Shown here one piece after another: positions 26,433-36,414 of a stretch of 64,000 bases of DNA. Source of the stretch: Phaeobacter sp. J2-8 (GTDB lineage: Bacteria > Pseudomonadota > Alphaproteobacteria > Rhodobacterales > Rhodobacteraceae); the NCBI RefSeq assembly GCF_022867865.1, contig NZ_JALIEC010000002.1:434001-498000 (forward strand). Direction: 5' to 3'. A program made the translations under genes and the position numbers. Each line of letters opens with the position of its first letter. Positions within the stretch are counted from its first letter, which is position 1. The notes beneath the pieces are model-generated. The model was not told where the DNA came from, ran no database searches, and worked only from the letters and a program-made list of their open reading frames with translations.

Positions 26433-26483
26433 TGTGCGAAAATTCGCACAGGGTTAGCGGCAAACAGTGCGAAAATCCGCACA
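26433..26483. promoter_or_regulatory. Duplicated 18-bp palindromic operator
   Basis: Two near-identical sites: TGTGCGAAAATTCGCACA (26433-26450) and AGTGCGAAAATCCGCACA (26466-26483), 16 of 18 bases the same, centres 33 bp (three helical turns) apart. The first has perfect 8-bp arms. They lie between the divergent dctP and HD-hydrolase genes. The adjacent DctB/DctD-like system is the natural candidate to bind; this is inference. Confidence 0.75.
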
Positions 26484-26530
26484 TCTCGGGGCGCGTGGCA
26501 AATCCTTTGCATCTGCGGCAGGGTGACCGG

Positions 26531-27151
26531 ATGGATGATCATTCAAACCCGGAACACAGGGCAGAAGCAGACCGATTTGATCGGGTGCTGGCGTTCCTGC
26601 AACGCGCCGCCCGCCTCAAGGATACCTTGCGCTCCGGGCGCACCGGCGACGGGGCGCTGGAAAGCGTCGCGGCCCATAGCTGGTCCCTGTGTCTTTTGGC
26701 GCTGCTGCTTGAGGACGATATGGACCGGGTCGATATGCTTCGGCTTTTGCGGCTTTGCATTCTGCATGACCTTGGCGAAGCGATTTCAGGCGATGTCCCG
26801 GCCATCGACCAAGACCCTGCGGTAGACAAATCCGCCCGCGAACGTGACGATCTTTTGGCCCTGTCAGACGGGCTGCCGGAGGACATCAAGCATCGCATTC
26901 TGAAACTGTGGGCGGAATACGACGCCGGCGAAACCGCCGAAGCGCAATGGGCCAAGGGGTTGGACAAGATCGAAACGATGGTTCAGCACGTCACCGGGCG
27001 ACAGGATGCGGATTTCGATTACCTCTGGAACCTTGGGTATGGTGTGAAATGGACCGGACACCCCCCGTTGCTGAAAACGCTCCGGGCCAAGGTGGATGTG
27101 ATGACGCGGGCCAAAGCCGCCAATTTCAACGGCGAAAATCCTCGGGCTTGA
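26531..27151 (+). CDS. HD-domain phosphohydrolase (YfbR/HDDC2-like)
   Basis: 206 aa from the ATG at 26531, preceded by AGGGTGA. The HD metal ligands are visible: His in SVAAHSWSLCLLA, the HD pair in CILHDLGEAISGDVP, and a later Asp in GLDKIETMVQH. HDDC2/YfbR relatives are 5'-deoxynucleotidases, so nucleotide dephosphorylation is likely. An in-frame extension to 26414 would run across the palindromic operators and is rejected. Its 3' end overlaps the convergent response-regulator gene by 26 bp. Confidence 0.9.
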   Translation: MDDHSNPEHRAEADRFDRVLAFLQRAARLKDTLRSGRTGDGALESVAAHSWSLCLLALLLEDDMDRVDMLRLLRLCILHDLGEAISGDVPAIDQDPAVDKSARERDDLLALSDGLPEDIKHRILKLWAEYDAGETAEAQWAKGLDKIETMVQHVTGRQDADFDYLWNLGYGVKWTGHPPLLKTLRAKVDVMTRAKAANFNGENPRA

Positions 27152-28352
27152 TGCCATAGCGGGTCAGCTTGTCATAGAAGGTTTTGCGCGGCAGTTTCAG
27201 TTGTTTCGCGGCCTCTGACGCGCGGCCGTTCTGGCGGCCCAATGCGGCAACCAAAAGCGAGCGTTCGACCTGGGCCATCTGTTCCGCCAGACCAAGATCG
27301 GCATTGCGCGCCACCTCTTCCGGCATGCCAAGCACAAATCGCATTGCCGCCGACATCAGGGACCGGGCATTGCCGGGCCAATTCTGTGCCATCAGGGCGG
27401 CGGCATGATCATGGCTGATTTCGGGCACAGGAATTCCGGCCTGTTCCGCCGCTTGTTCGACGTAGTGGCGGAACATCACCGGAATGTCTTCGGGACGTTC
27501 CGACAGGGCGGGAATGCGCACCGGATGCACGTTCAAACGGTAAAACAGATCGGAATCGATCCGGCCTTCGGCCAGGGCCGTGTCCAATCCGCCCACCGCC
27601 CCGGCGATGAACCGCACCTCGCGTTGGCTGTCGAGCAGATCAAGCAGAACAAGCTGGCTGTCGGCGGGCATATCGGCAATGCCATCCAGAAACAGCGCGC
27701 CCCCCTTGGCCATGCCAAAGGCGGTGACCAGATCGTCGGGCGTCATGATCCGCGCGGCCCGCTTTTCAAACGGTCCCTTGGCGCGGGGCGAGCAGAGATG
27801 GATCACCTCGGCAACCTTGGAAATGCCCGACCCCTGCGGTCCGGTCACCAGCGCCTCGGCCGTGGAATGCGCCACCTGCCGCACCTGGGCGCGCAGGGCC
27901 TCGGACCGTTCGGATGCGCCGAACAACAGCCGCGCGGCGGCGTCCCCGGCCTCTAACTGGTTTTTGAACCGGCGATTTTCCAACACCATGGTGCGCATCG
28001 AAATCGCCCGCTCCAGCACCTTGAGCAATTCCTCGGTCTGGCAAGGCTTTTCGAGAAAGGCAAAGGCCCCGGCCCCCAGCGCACGCACCGCCATGGGCAC
28101 ATCCCCCTCGCCGGTCAGCAGGATCACTGGCAGCTCTGCATCGACCTCTTGTGCGAAATCAAGCAGGTGAAACCCGTCCCGCCCCGGCATGCGGATGTCA
28201 GACAGGATGACACCGGGAAAATCCGCACGGATGTGATCCTTGGCGACGACAAACGACGCCGCCGGCACCGCAGAAAACCCCGCAAGGTCCAGCGATTGGC
28301 ACAGCGCGTCACGCAACCCGGCATCATCATCGACCAACAAAACCTGTTTCAT
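27126..28352 (-). CDS. DctD-like response regulator with degenerate AAA+ domain
   Basis: 408 aa. The receiver domain is intact (VDDD acidic pocket, phospho-Asp in VILSDIRMPG, Lys in FLEKP). The central AAA+ module is decayed: Walker A reads GPQGSGIS without its Lys, the segment that should hold GAFTGA is missing (only about 30 residues between SPRAKGPF and GGALFLDG), and Walker B has Gly for the catalytic Glu. The C-terminal Fis-type HTH is good (NGRASEAAKQLKLPRKTFYDKLTRYGI). It should bind DNA but not drive sigma-54 open-complex formation. The start overlaps the kinase stop as ATGA. Confidence 0.92.
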   Translation of the reverse strand: MKQVLLVDDDAGLRDALCQSLDLAGFSAVPAASFVVAKDHIRADFPGVILSDIRMPGRDGFHLLDFAQEVDAELPVILLTGEGDVPMAVRALGAGAFAFLEKPCQTEELLKVLERAISMRTMVLENRRFKNQLEAGDAAARLLFGASERSEALRAQVRQVAHSTAEALVTGPQGSGISKVAEVIHLCSPRAKGPFEKRAARIMTPDDLVTAFGMAKGGALFLDGIADMPADSQLVLLDLLDSQREVRFIAGAVGGLDTALAEGRIDSDLFYRLNVHPVRIPALSERPEDIPVMFRHYVEQAAEQAGIPVPEISHDHAAALMAQNWPGNARSLMSAAMRFVLGMPEEVARNADLGLAEQMAQVERSLLVAALGRQNGRASEAAKQLKLPRKTFYDKLTRYGIKPEDFRR

Positions 28353-30112
28353 GCCGCTTCGCCCCCTGCCCCCGCATCTGTTTCGCGCCACCGCTCCAGC
28401 TCGACGGTGAACACCGCGCCGCCGCCGGGCGCATTGGCGCCACGGATCGTGCCGCCGAAGCTTTGCACCAACCCATAAGAGATCGACAGCCCCAGCCCCA
28501 TGCCATCCGGGCCGCCAACCTGTTTTGTCGAATAAAACGGATCGAACATCCGATCTGGATCTGCGATGCCGGGGCCGCTGTCGGCCATTGTCACGCGCGG
28601 GCGGTCGCCATCGGTCAGGGTGATGGTCAGATTGCGGGTCTCGCTCCGCTCCATCGCGTCAACGGCGTTGGACACGAGGTTGAGGAACACCTGCCCCAAC
28701 CGCACCTCGCCGCCCCAGACCCAGATCGGCACCGACGGACGCTGCCAGTGCAGGGTCACATTGCCATGATGCAATCGGGTTTCCGCCAGTTCGACCGCGC
28801 TGTCGATCACCGCCACGATGTCGACCCGGCCCATCGGCTCGCTTTCATTGCGGGCAAAGGCGCGCAGGTTCTTGATGATACGCGCCATGCGCCGGGCCAT
28901 GGCGGCAATCCGGCCAAGGTTGTCGCGGGCGGTTTCCGGCCGGTCCCGATCCAGAAAGGCCTGGGCGTTTTCGGCATATTGCTGGATTGCCATCAACGGC
29001 TGGTTCAACTCATGACTGATGCCGGCGGACATCTGGCCCAATGCCGACAATTTACCCGCCTGCACCAGATCCGCCTGGGCGCGTTTCAGGGCGGCCTCGG
29101 CCTCTTCGCGTTCGCGCACCTCATGGCGCAGGGCGGTATTGGTATCCGAAAGCTCACGGGTGCGGCTGGCAACCCGCAATTCCAGCCGCCGATTGGCCAG
29201 CGCCAGCGCGCGCCGCCGTGCGCCCGCCAGAAACAGCAAGGCGCCAAAGGTCGCCAACAACGCCGCCACCGCCGCCGATTGCCAAAGCGCCAGCCGCAGT
29301 GCCGGGCCCGTGTCAATCAACGCCTCGGCGCGCAAATCAATCAACGGCAGGTCCTGCGTCAGATGCAGCGCGCGACGCGGCACATAGGGCGACCAATCCA
29401 CCTGCCAGATGTCATGCCCGCCCAAACGCCGCGCGCCAGGGGCCTTGCCCCCCGGGGCGGACGGCCCGATATCGCCTGCCCGTCGCTGCCACAACAGCAC
29501 CTCGGAGCGGTTGGATATGAACACCAGCCCGTCACGGTCCAGAAAATAGATCGTCGGGCGATCGCCGCGCCAGTTTTCCTCCAGCCGGTCAATGTCCACC
29601 CCCAACACCAAGGCCCCGCGCACCACGCCATCGGCGGCAAAGGTCGGTGTGGCAAAGAACCAGCTGCGCACGCCATAGACGGTACTGACCACATGGTCCG
29701 AGCCCAAAGCCCCCTGCAAGGCCCGCTTGAAATAGCGGCTTTCGGTCAGGTTTTCCGGCACATCCTCGGTCGAGGACGCCAGCACCGCGCCGGTCGCATC
29801 GACATAAATCATCGTCAGCGCCGCGGTTTTGTCGGCCACATCCAACAGCAGCGCCTCGGCGCGGGCACGGTCACCGCCGTCATGCAGCGCCGCCAGAACC
29901 GGATCAGTCGCGGTCAGCACCGCGACCTCGGCATTATGTTGCAATTGCGCAGTCAGCCGGTCCGCAGCCAACGACAAATCCGCCTCGCCCCGGCGCGCCA
30001 ATTGGTCCAACCCCTGGCGGAATCCGGTCTGCCAAACGGCGGCGCTGACCATGACAATCACCACAACATACAACACCGCAAGAGCGCGTGGGGAAGAGAA
30101 CTTGGCTTTCAT
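28349..30112 (-). CDS. DctB-like sensor histidine kinase
   Basis: 587 aa. Two membrane segments (about residues 12-30 and 270-292) enclose a periplasmic sensor of some 240 residues, the Cache-type arrangement of DctB. A cytoplasmic coiled coil follows, then HisKA with the phospho-His in LSALGQMSAGISHELNQPL, and HATPase with NLVSNAVDAM, ADSGPGI and GMGLGLSISYGLV. It probably senses the carboxylate carried by the adjacent TRAP system and phosphorylates the downstream regulator. ATGA coupling joins the pair. Confidence 0.93.
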   Translation of the reverse strand: MKAKFSSPRALAVLYVVVIVMVSAAVWQTGFRQGLDQLARRGEADLSLAADRLTAQLQHNAEVAVLTATDPVLAALHDGGDRARAEALLLDVADKTAALTMIYVDATGAVLASSTEDVPENLTESRYFKRALQGALGSDHVVSTVYGVRSWFFATPTFAADGVVRGALVLGVDIDRLEENWRGDRPTIYFLDRDGLVFISNRSEVLLWQRRAGDIGPSAPGGKAPGARRLGGHDIWQVDWSPYVPRRALHLTQDLPLIDLRAEALIDTGPALRLALWQSAAVAALLATFGALLFLAGARRRALALANRRLELRVASRTRELSDTNTALRHEVREREEAEAALKRAQADLVQAGKLSALGQMSAGISHELNQPLMAIQQYAENAQAFLDRDRPETARDNLGRIAAMARRMARIIKNLRAFARNESEPMGRVDIVAVIDSAVELAETRLHHGNVTLHWQRPSVPIWVWGGEVRLGQVFLNLVSNAVDAMERSETRNLTITLTDGDRPRVTMADSGPGIADPDRMFDPFYSTKQVGGPDGMGLGLSISYGLVQSFGGTIRGANAPGGGAVFTVELERWRETDAGAGGEAA

Positions 30113-30537
30113 CCCGCCAGCTTAGCGCCAGCCGCCGCGCAAAGGAATGCCGGTCGGCACCTTTGTCGGCAATGCCGCACGATGCTGTCGGCAATGTCGC
30201 ACAGTGCTGCTAGCAAAATCGCACGGCGCCCCACCGGGCACCCATCGCATGTGACGGCAAAAAGCGGACGCAGGCCAATCACCCTATCCAATCACCCCAT
30301 GCTCCGGCGAGCACCAAAAAAGATACCCGCCGCGCCCTGCCCTGATCCGGCTGGCACGGCGACGGCGGATCACGCCCCTTGCGCCAACTCGGCGCATTAT
30401 GCATTCTTTTTCGACGGAGGGCCCCACTACGGTACTACTTTGCAGGTGCGGCATTTTAGATGGTTCGAATGAAGTTGGTGGATTTTCCCCAAGTTTAGCG
30501 CTAACAGTCCTTAAAACCAATGCTGTGAGCAGGTAAT
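30113..30537. other. Divergent intergenic region between dctB-like gene and glgP
   Basis: 425 bp with no gene seen. It holds three 22-bp direct repeats near the kinase gene and, near glgP, a 10-bp palindrome TTAGCGCTAA at 30495-30504. That palindrome has the central CG and symmetry of LacI-family operators and is 33 bp ahead of the glgP ATG, a good place for repression of the glycogen operon. The binding protein is unknown. Confidence 0.5.
30165..30230. repeat. Three 22-bp direct repeats upstream of the sensor kinase gene
   Basis: Units start at 30165, 30187 and 30209. The cores are GTCGGCAATGCCGCAC, GTCGGCAATGTCGCAC and GCTAGCAAAATCGCAC. Each ends in a CGCAC half-site like those in the operators before dctP. 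The 22-bp spacing puts the half-sites on one face of the helix, about 50-120 bp before the kinase start. Confidence 0.75.
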
Positions 30538-32915
30538 ATGAAAAACGAATTCTCCACCACATCAGTTATTCTTTGGGCAAGGATGCGGCCCATTCGTCGG
30601 TTTATGATTGGCGTATCGCGCTGTCATTGGCGCTGCGGGATCGCATGGTCGATCACTGGGTGCGCAGCACGCGCGAAACCTATGAAACCGGCGCGAAGCG
30701 GGTCTATTACCTGTCGCTGGAATTCCTGATGGGCCGTCTGGTCGAAGACATGGCCGCCAATCTGGGGCTGGACAAGGAAGCGCGCAGCGCGATCGAGGAA
30801 CTGGGTCAGGACTATGATGTCATTGTGCATGACGAACCTGACGCGGCGCTGGGAAATGGCGGGCTGGGCCGGTTGGCCGCCTGTTTCATGGATTCCCTCG
30901 CAACCCTTGGCATCCCCGCCTATGGCTATGGCATCCGCTACGAACATGGCCTGTTTGAACAGAAGTTTTCTGACGGCAAACAGGTAGAGACCGCCGAAAC
31001 CTGGCTGTCACAGCGGCATGCCTGGGAATTCGAACGCCCCGAAGTGCGGCACAAAATCCGGTTTGGCGGCCACGTGGATCACCACGAGGGCAAGGCCATC
31101 TGGCATGCGTCGGAAAGCGTCTTTGCCACCGCCTATGATACGCCGGTCATTGGCTGGAAGGGCACATGGGGCAACACGCTGCGGCTTTGGGCGGCCAAGG
31201 CTGCGGGGGCCTTTGACCTCGAAAGTTTCAACCGTGGTGATTACCTTGCCGCCGGGCGGTCCGAGGCGCTGGCGCGCACGATTTCGCGCGTGCTGTACCC
31301 CGACGACACCACCGATGCGGGCAAGCAGCTGCGGCTGAAACAGGAATATTTCTTCACCGCCGCTTCGCTGATGGATCTGATCCGCCGGTTCCTGACCGAC
31401 CATGACGACATCACCGCCCTGCCCGATCACGTGGCGATCCAGTTGAACGACACCCACCCCGCCATTGCCGGTCCCGAACTGGTGCGCATTCTGGTGGATG
31501 ATCACGGGCTGGAGATGGACAAAGCCATCGAACTGGCGCGCAGCTGCCTCAGCTATACCAACCACACGCTATTGCCCGAAGCGTTGGAAAAATGGCACGA
31601 GGGGCTCATGGCCTATGTGCTGCCGCGGCATCTGGAAATCATCCGCGCCATCGACAACAACCATCAGGCCCACCACCCCGGCAGCCCGCGCATCATCAAT
31701 CATGACCATGTGCATATGGGCGAACTGGCCTTCATCATGGCGCATAAGGTCAATGGTGTGTCGGCGCTGCACAGCGAATTGGTCAAGGAAACCGTGTTTG
31801 CCGATCTGCACAAGATCCACCCGACACGGATTATCAACCAGACCAACGGCATCACGCCGCGCCGCTGGCTTTATACCAGCAATGCGCCGCTCAGCGATCT
31901 GATCACGCGTGAGATCGGCAGCGATTGGGTCGCCGATCTGGAGCAGTTGCAAAAGCTGAATGCCAAGGCCGAGGACACCGCATTCCTTGCCGATTTCCGT
32001 GCGGCCAAACGCGTCAACAAGGTCAAACTTGCCAAGTGGATCGCCGAAACCTGTGGTGTTCAGGTCGACCCGGACGCAATGTTCGATGTGCAGATCAAGC
32101 GCATCCACGAATACAAACGCCAGTTGATGAACATTCTGGAAACCATCGCGCTGTGGAATGACATCCGGGACAATCCCGGTGGCGATTGGACCCCGCGCGT
32201 CAAGATTTTTGGCGGCAAGGCAGCACCCGGCTATCACGTGGCCAAGCAGATCATCCATCTGATCAATGACGTGGCCGCCCGGATCAACAATGACCCGGTG
32301 ACCAAGGATCTGCTGAAGGTGGTCTATCCATCGAACTACAATGTCACCATGGCGGAAATGCTGATCCCGGCGTCGGATCTGTCGGAACAGATCTCGACCG
32401 CGGGCAAGGAGGCATCGGGCACCGGCAACATGAAATTCGCCCTGAACGGTGCGCTGACCATCGGCACGCTGGACGGCGCGAATGTGGAAATCCGCGAACA
32501 TGTCGGGGCAGAGAACTTCTTCTTGTTCGGTCTGACCACCGCCGAAGTCCAGGAACGGCGCAGCCATCCCGGCTTTGCCCGCAATGCGATCGAGGCCAGC
32601 CCGCGTCTTGGGCGTGTTCTGGGCCAGATCGTTGACGGTGTGTTTTCGCCGGACGAAGCCTCGCGATACCATGAATTGGTCGGCAATCTTTACGACCACG
32701 ACTATTTCCTCGTGACCTGCGATTTCGACAGTTACTTTGACACGCAACGCGATGTCGACCAAGCTTATCGCAATCAGGTCAATTGGTCCTCCATGGCGCT
32801 TCGCAATACGGCCAGCATGGGCTGGTTCTCCTCCGACCGTACGATCCGTGGTTACGCGCGCGACATTTGGCACGCGGGCCCGGCAGGCACCGACAATCTG
32901 GAGAAAAGTGGATGA
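30538..32915 (+). CDS. glgP: Glycogen phosphorylase, frameshift close to the N-terminus
   Basis: 792 aa after adding one base. The ATG at 30538 has AGCAGG upstream and opens MKNEFS; one C is missing in the CTCCACC run near 30554-30556. The frame then gives SYSLGKDAAHSSVYDWRIALSLALRDR, the family N-terminus, so the literal start at 30573 is too late. The PLP-Lys block EASGTGNMKFALNGALTIGTLDG is complete, as are NDTHPAIAGPELVR and EYKRQLMN. It releases glucose 1-phosphate from glycogen. It is first in the glg operon and overlaps glgB as ATGA. Confidence 0.94.
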
Positions 32916-35122
32916 CAACAGCCCCCCTGATACACCCGGACGAGGCCGCCAGCCTGGCCAATGGCGCGCATGGCAATCCATTTGCCGTGCTGGGTTTGCA
33001 CGCGTTTGACGGCAACCTTGTGATCCGCGCCTTTCGGCCAGAGGCCGACAGTGTCGAGGTTCTGGACGCCAAGACCGGCAAGAAGATTGTCGATCTCGAA
33101 CCGGCTGAAGGGGGGGATGGTGTATTTTGTGCAATCGTGCCGCGTCGCAAGACGCGGTTCGACTATCAGCTTCGCATGACACGCGGCGGCGTGATCTGGG
33201 AAGAGGTCGATGCCTATGCGCTTGGCCCGGTGATGGGCGAGATTGACGAATATCTGTTGGGCGAAGGCACCCACGGCCATCTGTGGCGTGCCCTGGGCGC
33301 GCATGTCATGACCCACGAAAATGTGTCCGGCACGCATTTCGCGGTCTGGGCACCAAATGCGAAACGCGTTTCCGTTGTCGGGGATTTCAACGGCTGGGAT
33401 GGGCGGCGCCATGTGATGCGGCGGCGTGGGGCCACGGGCGTTTGCGAAATCTTTCTGCCCGGTATCTGCGATGGCGCGTCTTATAAATATGAAATTCAGG
33501 ATGCCGGCGGCAACCTGATCCCGCTCAAGGCCGATCCGGTTGGATTCGGCGCAGAGCTGCCACCCCGCACCGCATCCGTGGTGCGCGACCTGACCGGCTA
33601 TGACTGGCAGGACGCCAAATGGCTGAAGACCCGCGGCGGCGAACATCGCATCGACCGGCCGATTTCGGTCTACGAGGTCCATCTGGAAAGCTGGCGGCGC
33701 GTCCCCGAAGATGAAAACCGGTCGCTGACCTATCGTGAAATGGCTGACCAGCTGGTGGATTATGTCGTCGATATGGGCTTCACCCATGTCGAGACCACAC
33801 CGATCAGCGAATATCCCTTTGGCGGCTCCTGGGGCTATCAGCCGGTGGGTCTTTTTGCGCCGACATCGCGGTTCGGCACGCCGGACGATTTCCGCTACTT
33901 TGTCGATGCCTGCCATCAGGCGGGACTGGGCGTCATCATCGACTGGGTGCCCGGGCACTTCCCGACCGACAGCCATGGGCTGGGTCAGTTTGACGGCACG
34001 GCGCTTTATGAACATGCCGACCCGAAAGAGGGTTATCACCCGGACTGGAACACGCTGGTTTACAACTATGGCCGGTCCGAGGTCGCCAATTACCTGATTG
34101 CCAACGCGAAATTCTGGGTTCAGGAATTTCACATCGACGGGCTGCGCGTCGATGCGGTGGCGTCGATGCTCTATCGTGACTATTCCCGCAAAGAGGGCGA
34201 ATGGGTACCCAATATCCACGGCGGGCGCGAGAACCTGGAAGCGATCAGTTTCATGCAGCGCATGAACGAAGCCGTCTATGCCGACCAACCCGACATCATG
34301 ACCATTGCCGAGGAATCCACCGCCTTTCCCGGTGTCAGCGCGCCGACCGACAGCGGCGGCCTGGGGTTCGGGTTCAAATGGAACATGGGCTGGATGAACG
34401 ACACCCTGAGCTACATGGCCGAAGATCCGGTGAACCGGAAATACCACCACGACAAGATGACCTTTGGCCTGCATTACGCCTTTAGCGAAAACTTTGTCCT
34501 GCCGATCAGCCATGACGAGGTCGTGCATGGCAAAGGGTCGATGCTGCGCAAAATGCCGGGTGACGATTGGCAGCGGTTTGCCAATCTTCGGGCCTATTAC
34601 GGCTTCATGTGGGGACACCCGGGCAAGAAGCTGTTGTTCATGGGCTGTGAATTTGCCCAGCACGAGGAATGGAATAATGAATCCAGCCTCGATTGGCATT
34701 TGCTGGAATATGGGCCGCACAAGGGCATGCAATCGCTGGTGCGCGATCTGAACGCGCTGTACCGCGCCACGCCAGCGCTGCATGAATTGGACAGCAAACC
34801 CGAAGGGTTCCGCTGGATCGACGGTGGCAATGCCGAGGATTCGATCTTTGCCTGGCTGCGTCTGGGCAAGGACGGCAGCGATCCGGTGCTGGTGGTGTCG
34901 AATTTCACGCCGGTGACACGCAGCGGATACCGGATTGGCGTGCCGAACGCGGGCGTCTGGCAGGAACTGCTGAACTCCGATGCGGACAGCTATGGCGGCA
35001 GCAATCAAATCAATGCCGGTGACCTGTCGACAGATCCGCAAGGCGCGCATGGATGTGAGCAGTCGCTGAACCTGACGATTCCGCCGCTGGCGACCATGTT
35101 CCTAAAATTAAAAACGGCCTGA
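32912..35122 (+). CDS. glgB: 1,4-alpha-glucan branching enzyme
   Basis: 736 aa. Two N-terminal carbohydrate-binding/early-set domains (the second with [28 protein letters not shown]) precede the GH13 barrel. Barrel motifs: [21 protein letters not shown], nucleophile Asp in [13 protein letters not shown], acid Glu in [12 protein letters not shown], and [15 protein letters not shown]. It introduces alpha-1,6 branches into glycogen. It is translationally coupled to glgP (ATGA), and glgC follows after 32 bp. The length matches the long bacterial GlgB form. Confidence 0.97.
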   Translation: MTTAPLIHPDEAASLANGAHGNPFAVLGLHAFDGNLVIRAFRPEADSVEVLDAKTGKKIVDLEPAEGGDGVFCAIVPRRKTRFDYQLRMTRGGVIWEEVDAYALGPVMGEIDEYLLGEGTHGHLWRALGAHVMTHENVSGTHFAVWAPNAKRVSVVGDFNGWDGRRHVMRRRGATGVCEIFLPGICDGASYKYEIQDAGGNLIPLKADPVGFGAELPPRTASVVRDLTGYDWQDAKWLKTRGGEHRIDRPISVYEVHLESWRRVPEDENRSLTYREMADQLVDYVVDMGFTHVETTPISEYPFGGSWGYQPVGLFAPTSRFGTPDDFRYFVDACHQAGLGVIIDWVPGHFPTDSHGLGQFDGTALYEHADPKEGYHPDWNTLVYNYGRSEVANYLIANAKFWVQEFHIDGLRVDAVASMLYRDYSRKEGEWVPNIHGGRENLEAISFMQRMNEAVYADQPDIMTIAEESTAFPGVSAPTDSGGLGFGFKWNMGWMNDTLSYMAEDPVNRKYHHDKMTFGLHYAFSENFVLPISHDEVVHGKGSMLRKMPGDDWQRFANLRAYYGFMWGHPGKKLLFMGCEFAQHEEWNNESSLDWHLLEYGPHKGMQSLVRDLNALYRATPALHELDSKPEGFRWIDGGNAEDSIFAWLRLGKDGSDPVLVVSNFTPVTRSGYRIGVPNAGVWQELLNSDADSYGGSNQINAGDLSTDPQGAHGCEQSLNLTIPPLATMFLKLKTA

Positions 35123-35154
35123 GCCGCGATATTTTGTTCCAAGGGGGGGACCCG

Positions 35155-36413
35155 ATGACAGAACCGAGACATATTCTTGCACAACAGACCATGGCCTATG
35201 TGCTGGCCGGGGGGCGCGGCAGTCGGTTGAAAGAAATGACTGATATCCGGGCGAAACCGGCGGTCTATTTCGGCGGCAAGACACGGATTATCGACTTTGC
35301 CCTGTCCAATGCGGTGAATTCCGGCATGCGCCGGATCGGGGTGGCGACGCAATACAAGGCCCACAGCCTGATCCGCCACCTGCAACGCGGCTGGAGCTTT
35401 TTCGCGCCGAGCGCAACGAAAGCCTGGATATTTTGCCGGCCTCGCAACAGATCAACGAAGACAATTGGTACAAGGGCACGGCCGATGCCGTGACCCAGAA
35501 CATCTCGGTTCTGCGCGGCTATGCCCCGAAATACATCCTCATTCTGGCGGGCGACCATATCTACAAACAAGACTATTCCTTCATGGTCGAACAGCATGTG
35601 AAATCCGGCGCCAAGGTCACGGTCGGCTGTATCGAAGTGCCGCGCGAAGAGGCCAAGGCCTTTGGCGTGATGGACGTGGATGAGACCGACAAGATCCTGG
35701 AATTCGTCGAAAAACCCGCCGATCCCCCCGCAATGCCCGGCGACGAGAGCCGCTCACTGGCCAGCATGGGGATCTATGTGTTCGAAGCAGATTATCTGTA
35801 CGACCTGTTGGAAAAAGACGCACAGAACCCGGACTCGACCAATGATTTTGGCCATGACATCATCCCCGGCATCGTCGCCGAGGGCGGGGCCTATGCCCAT
35901 CCCTTTGGCCGCTCTTGCGTGCAATCCGGGCTGGAGGACAAACCCTATTGGCGTGATGTCGGTACGATTGACGCCTATTGGCAGGCCAATATCGACCTGA
36001 CCGATTTCAAACCGGAACTGGATATCTATGCCAGCGAATGGCCGATCTGGACCTATTCCGAATTGGTGCCACCAGCGAAATTCATCCACAACGAAGAAGG
36101 CCGCCGCGGTCAGGCGGTGTCGTCGATGGTGGCGGGCGGATGCATCATTTCCGGTTCGTCGCTTTACCGCTGTTTGATGTTTACCGGCGTGCGCACCCAT
36201 TCCTATTCCCAGCTCGAGGGCGTTGTTGCCCTGCCTTATTGCGAGGTCGGTCGGCGCGCACATCTGAAAAATGTCATCATTGACCGCGGGGTGAAAATTC
36301 CCGAGGGGCTGATCGTGGGCGAAGATGCGGCGTTGGACGCCAAAAGATTCCGCCGCTCCGAAGGGGGTGTTTGCCTGATCACCCAGGACATGATCGACGC
36401 ATTGGATAGCTGA
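35155..36413 (+). CDS. glgC: Glucose-1-phosphate adenylyltransferase, frameshifted
   Basis: 419 aa after adding one base near 35399-35402 (TTTTTC). Part one has the nucleotidyl-transferase loop [23 protein letters not shown] and [18 protein letters not shown]. Part two has [27 protein letters not shown], the Glc-1-P site VEKPADPP and a C-terminal left-handed beta-helix. The restored junction reads [18 protein letters not shown]. It makes ADP-glucose, the committed and allosterically controlled step of glycogen synthesis. A G-rich Shine-Dalgarno lies before the ATG. Confidence 0.95.
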
Positions 36414-36414
36414 C

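Noticed and set aside
26414-26530. N-terminal extension of the HD-domain protein
   Set aside because: The extra 39 residues are encoded by the palindromic operators and contain no domain; the ATG at 26531 has a proper ribosome-binding site.
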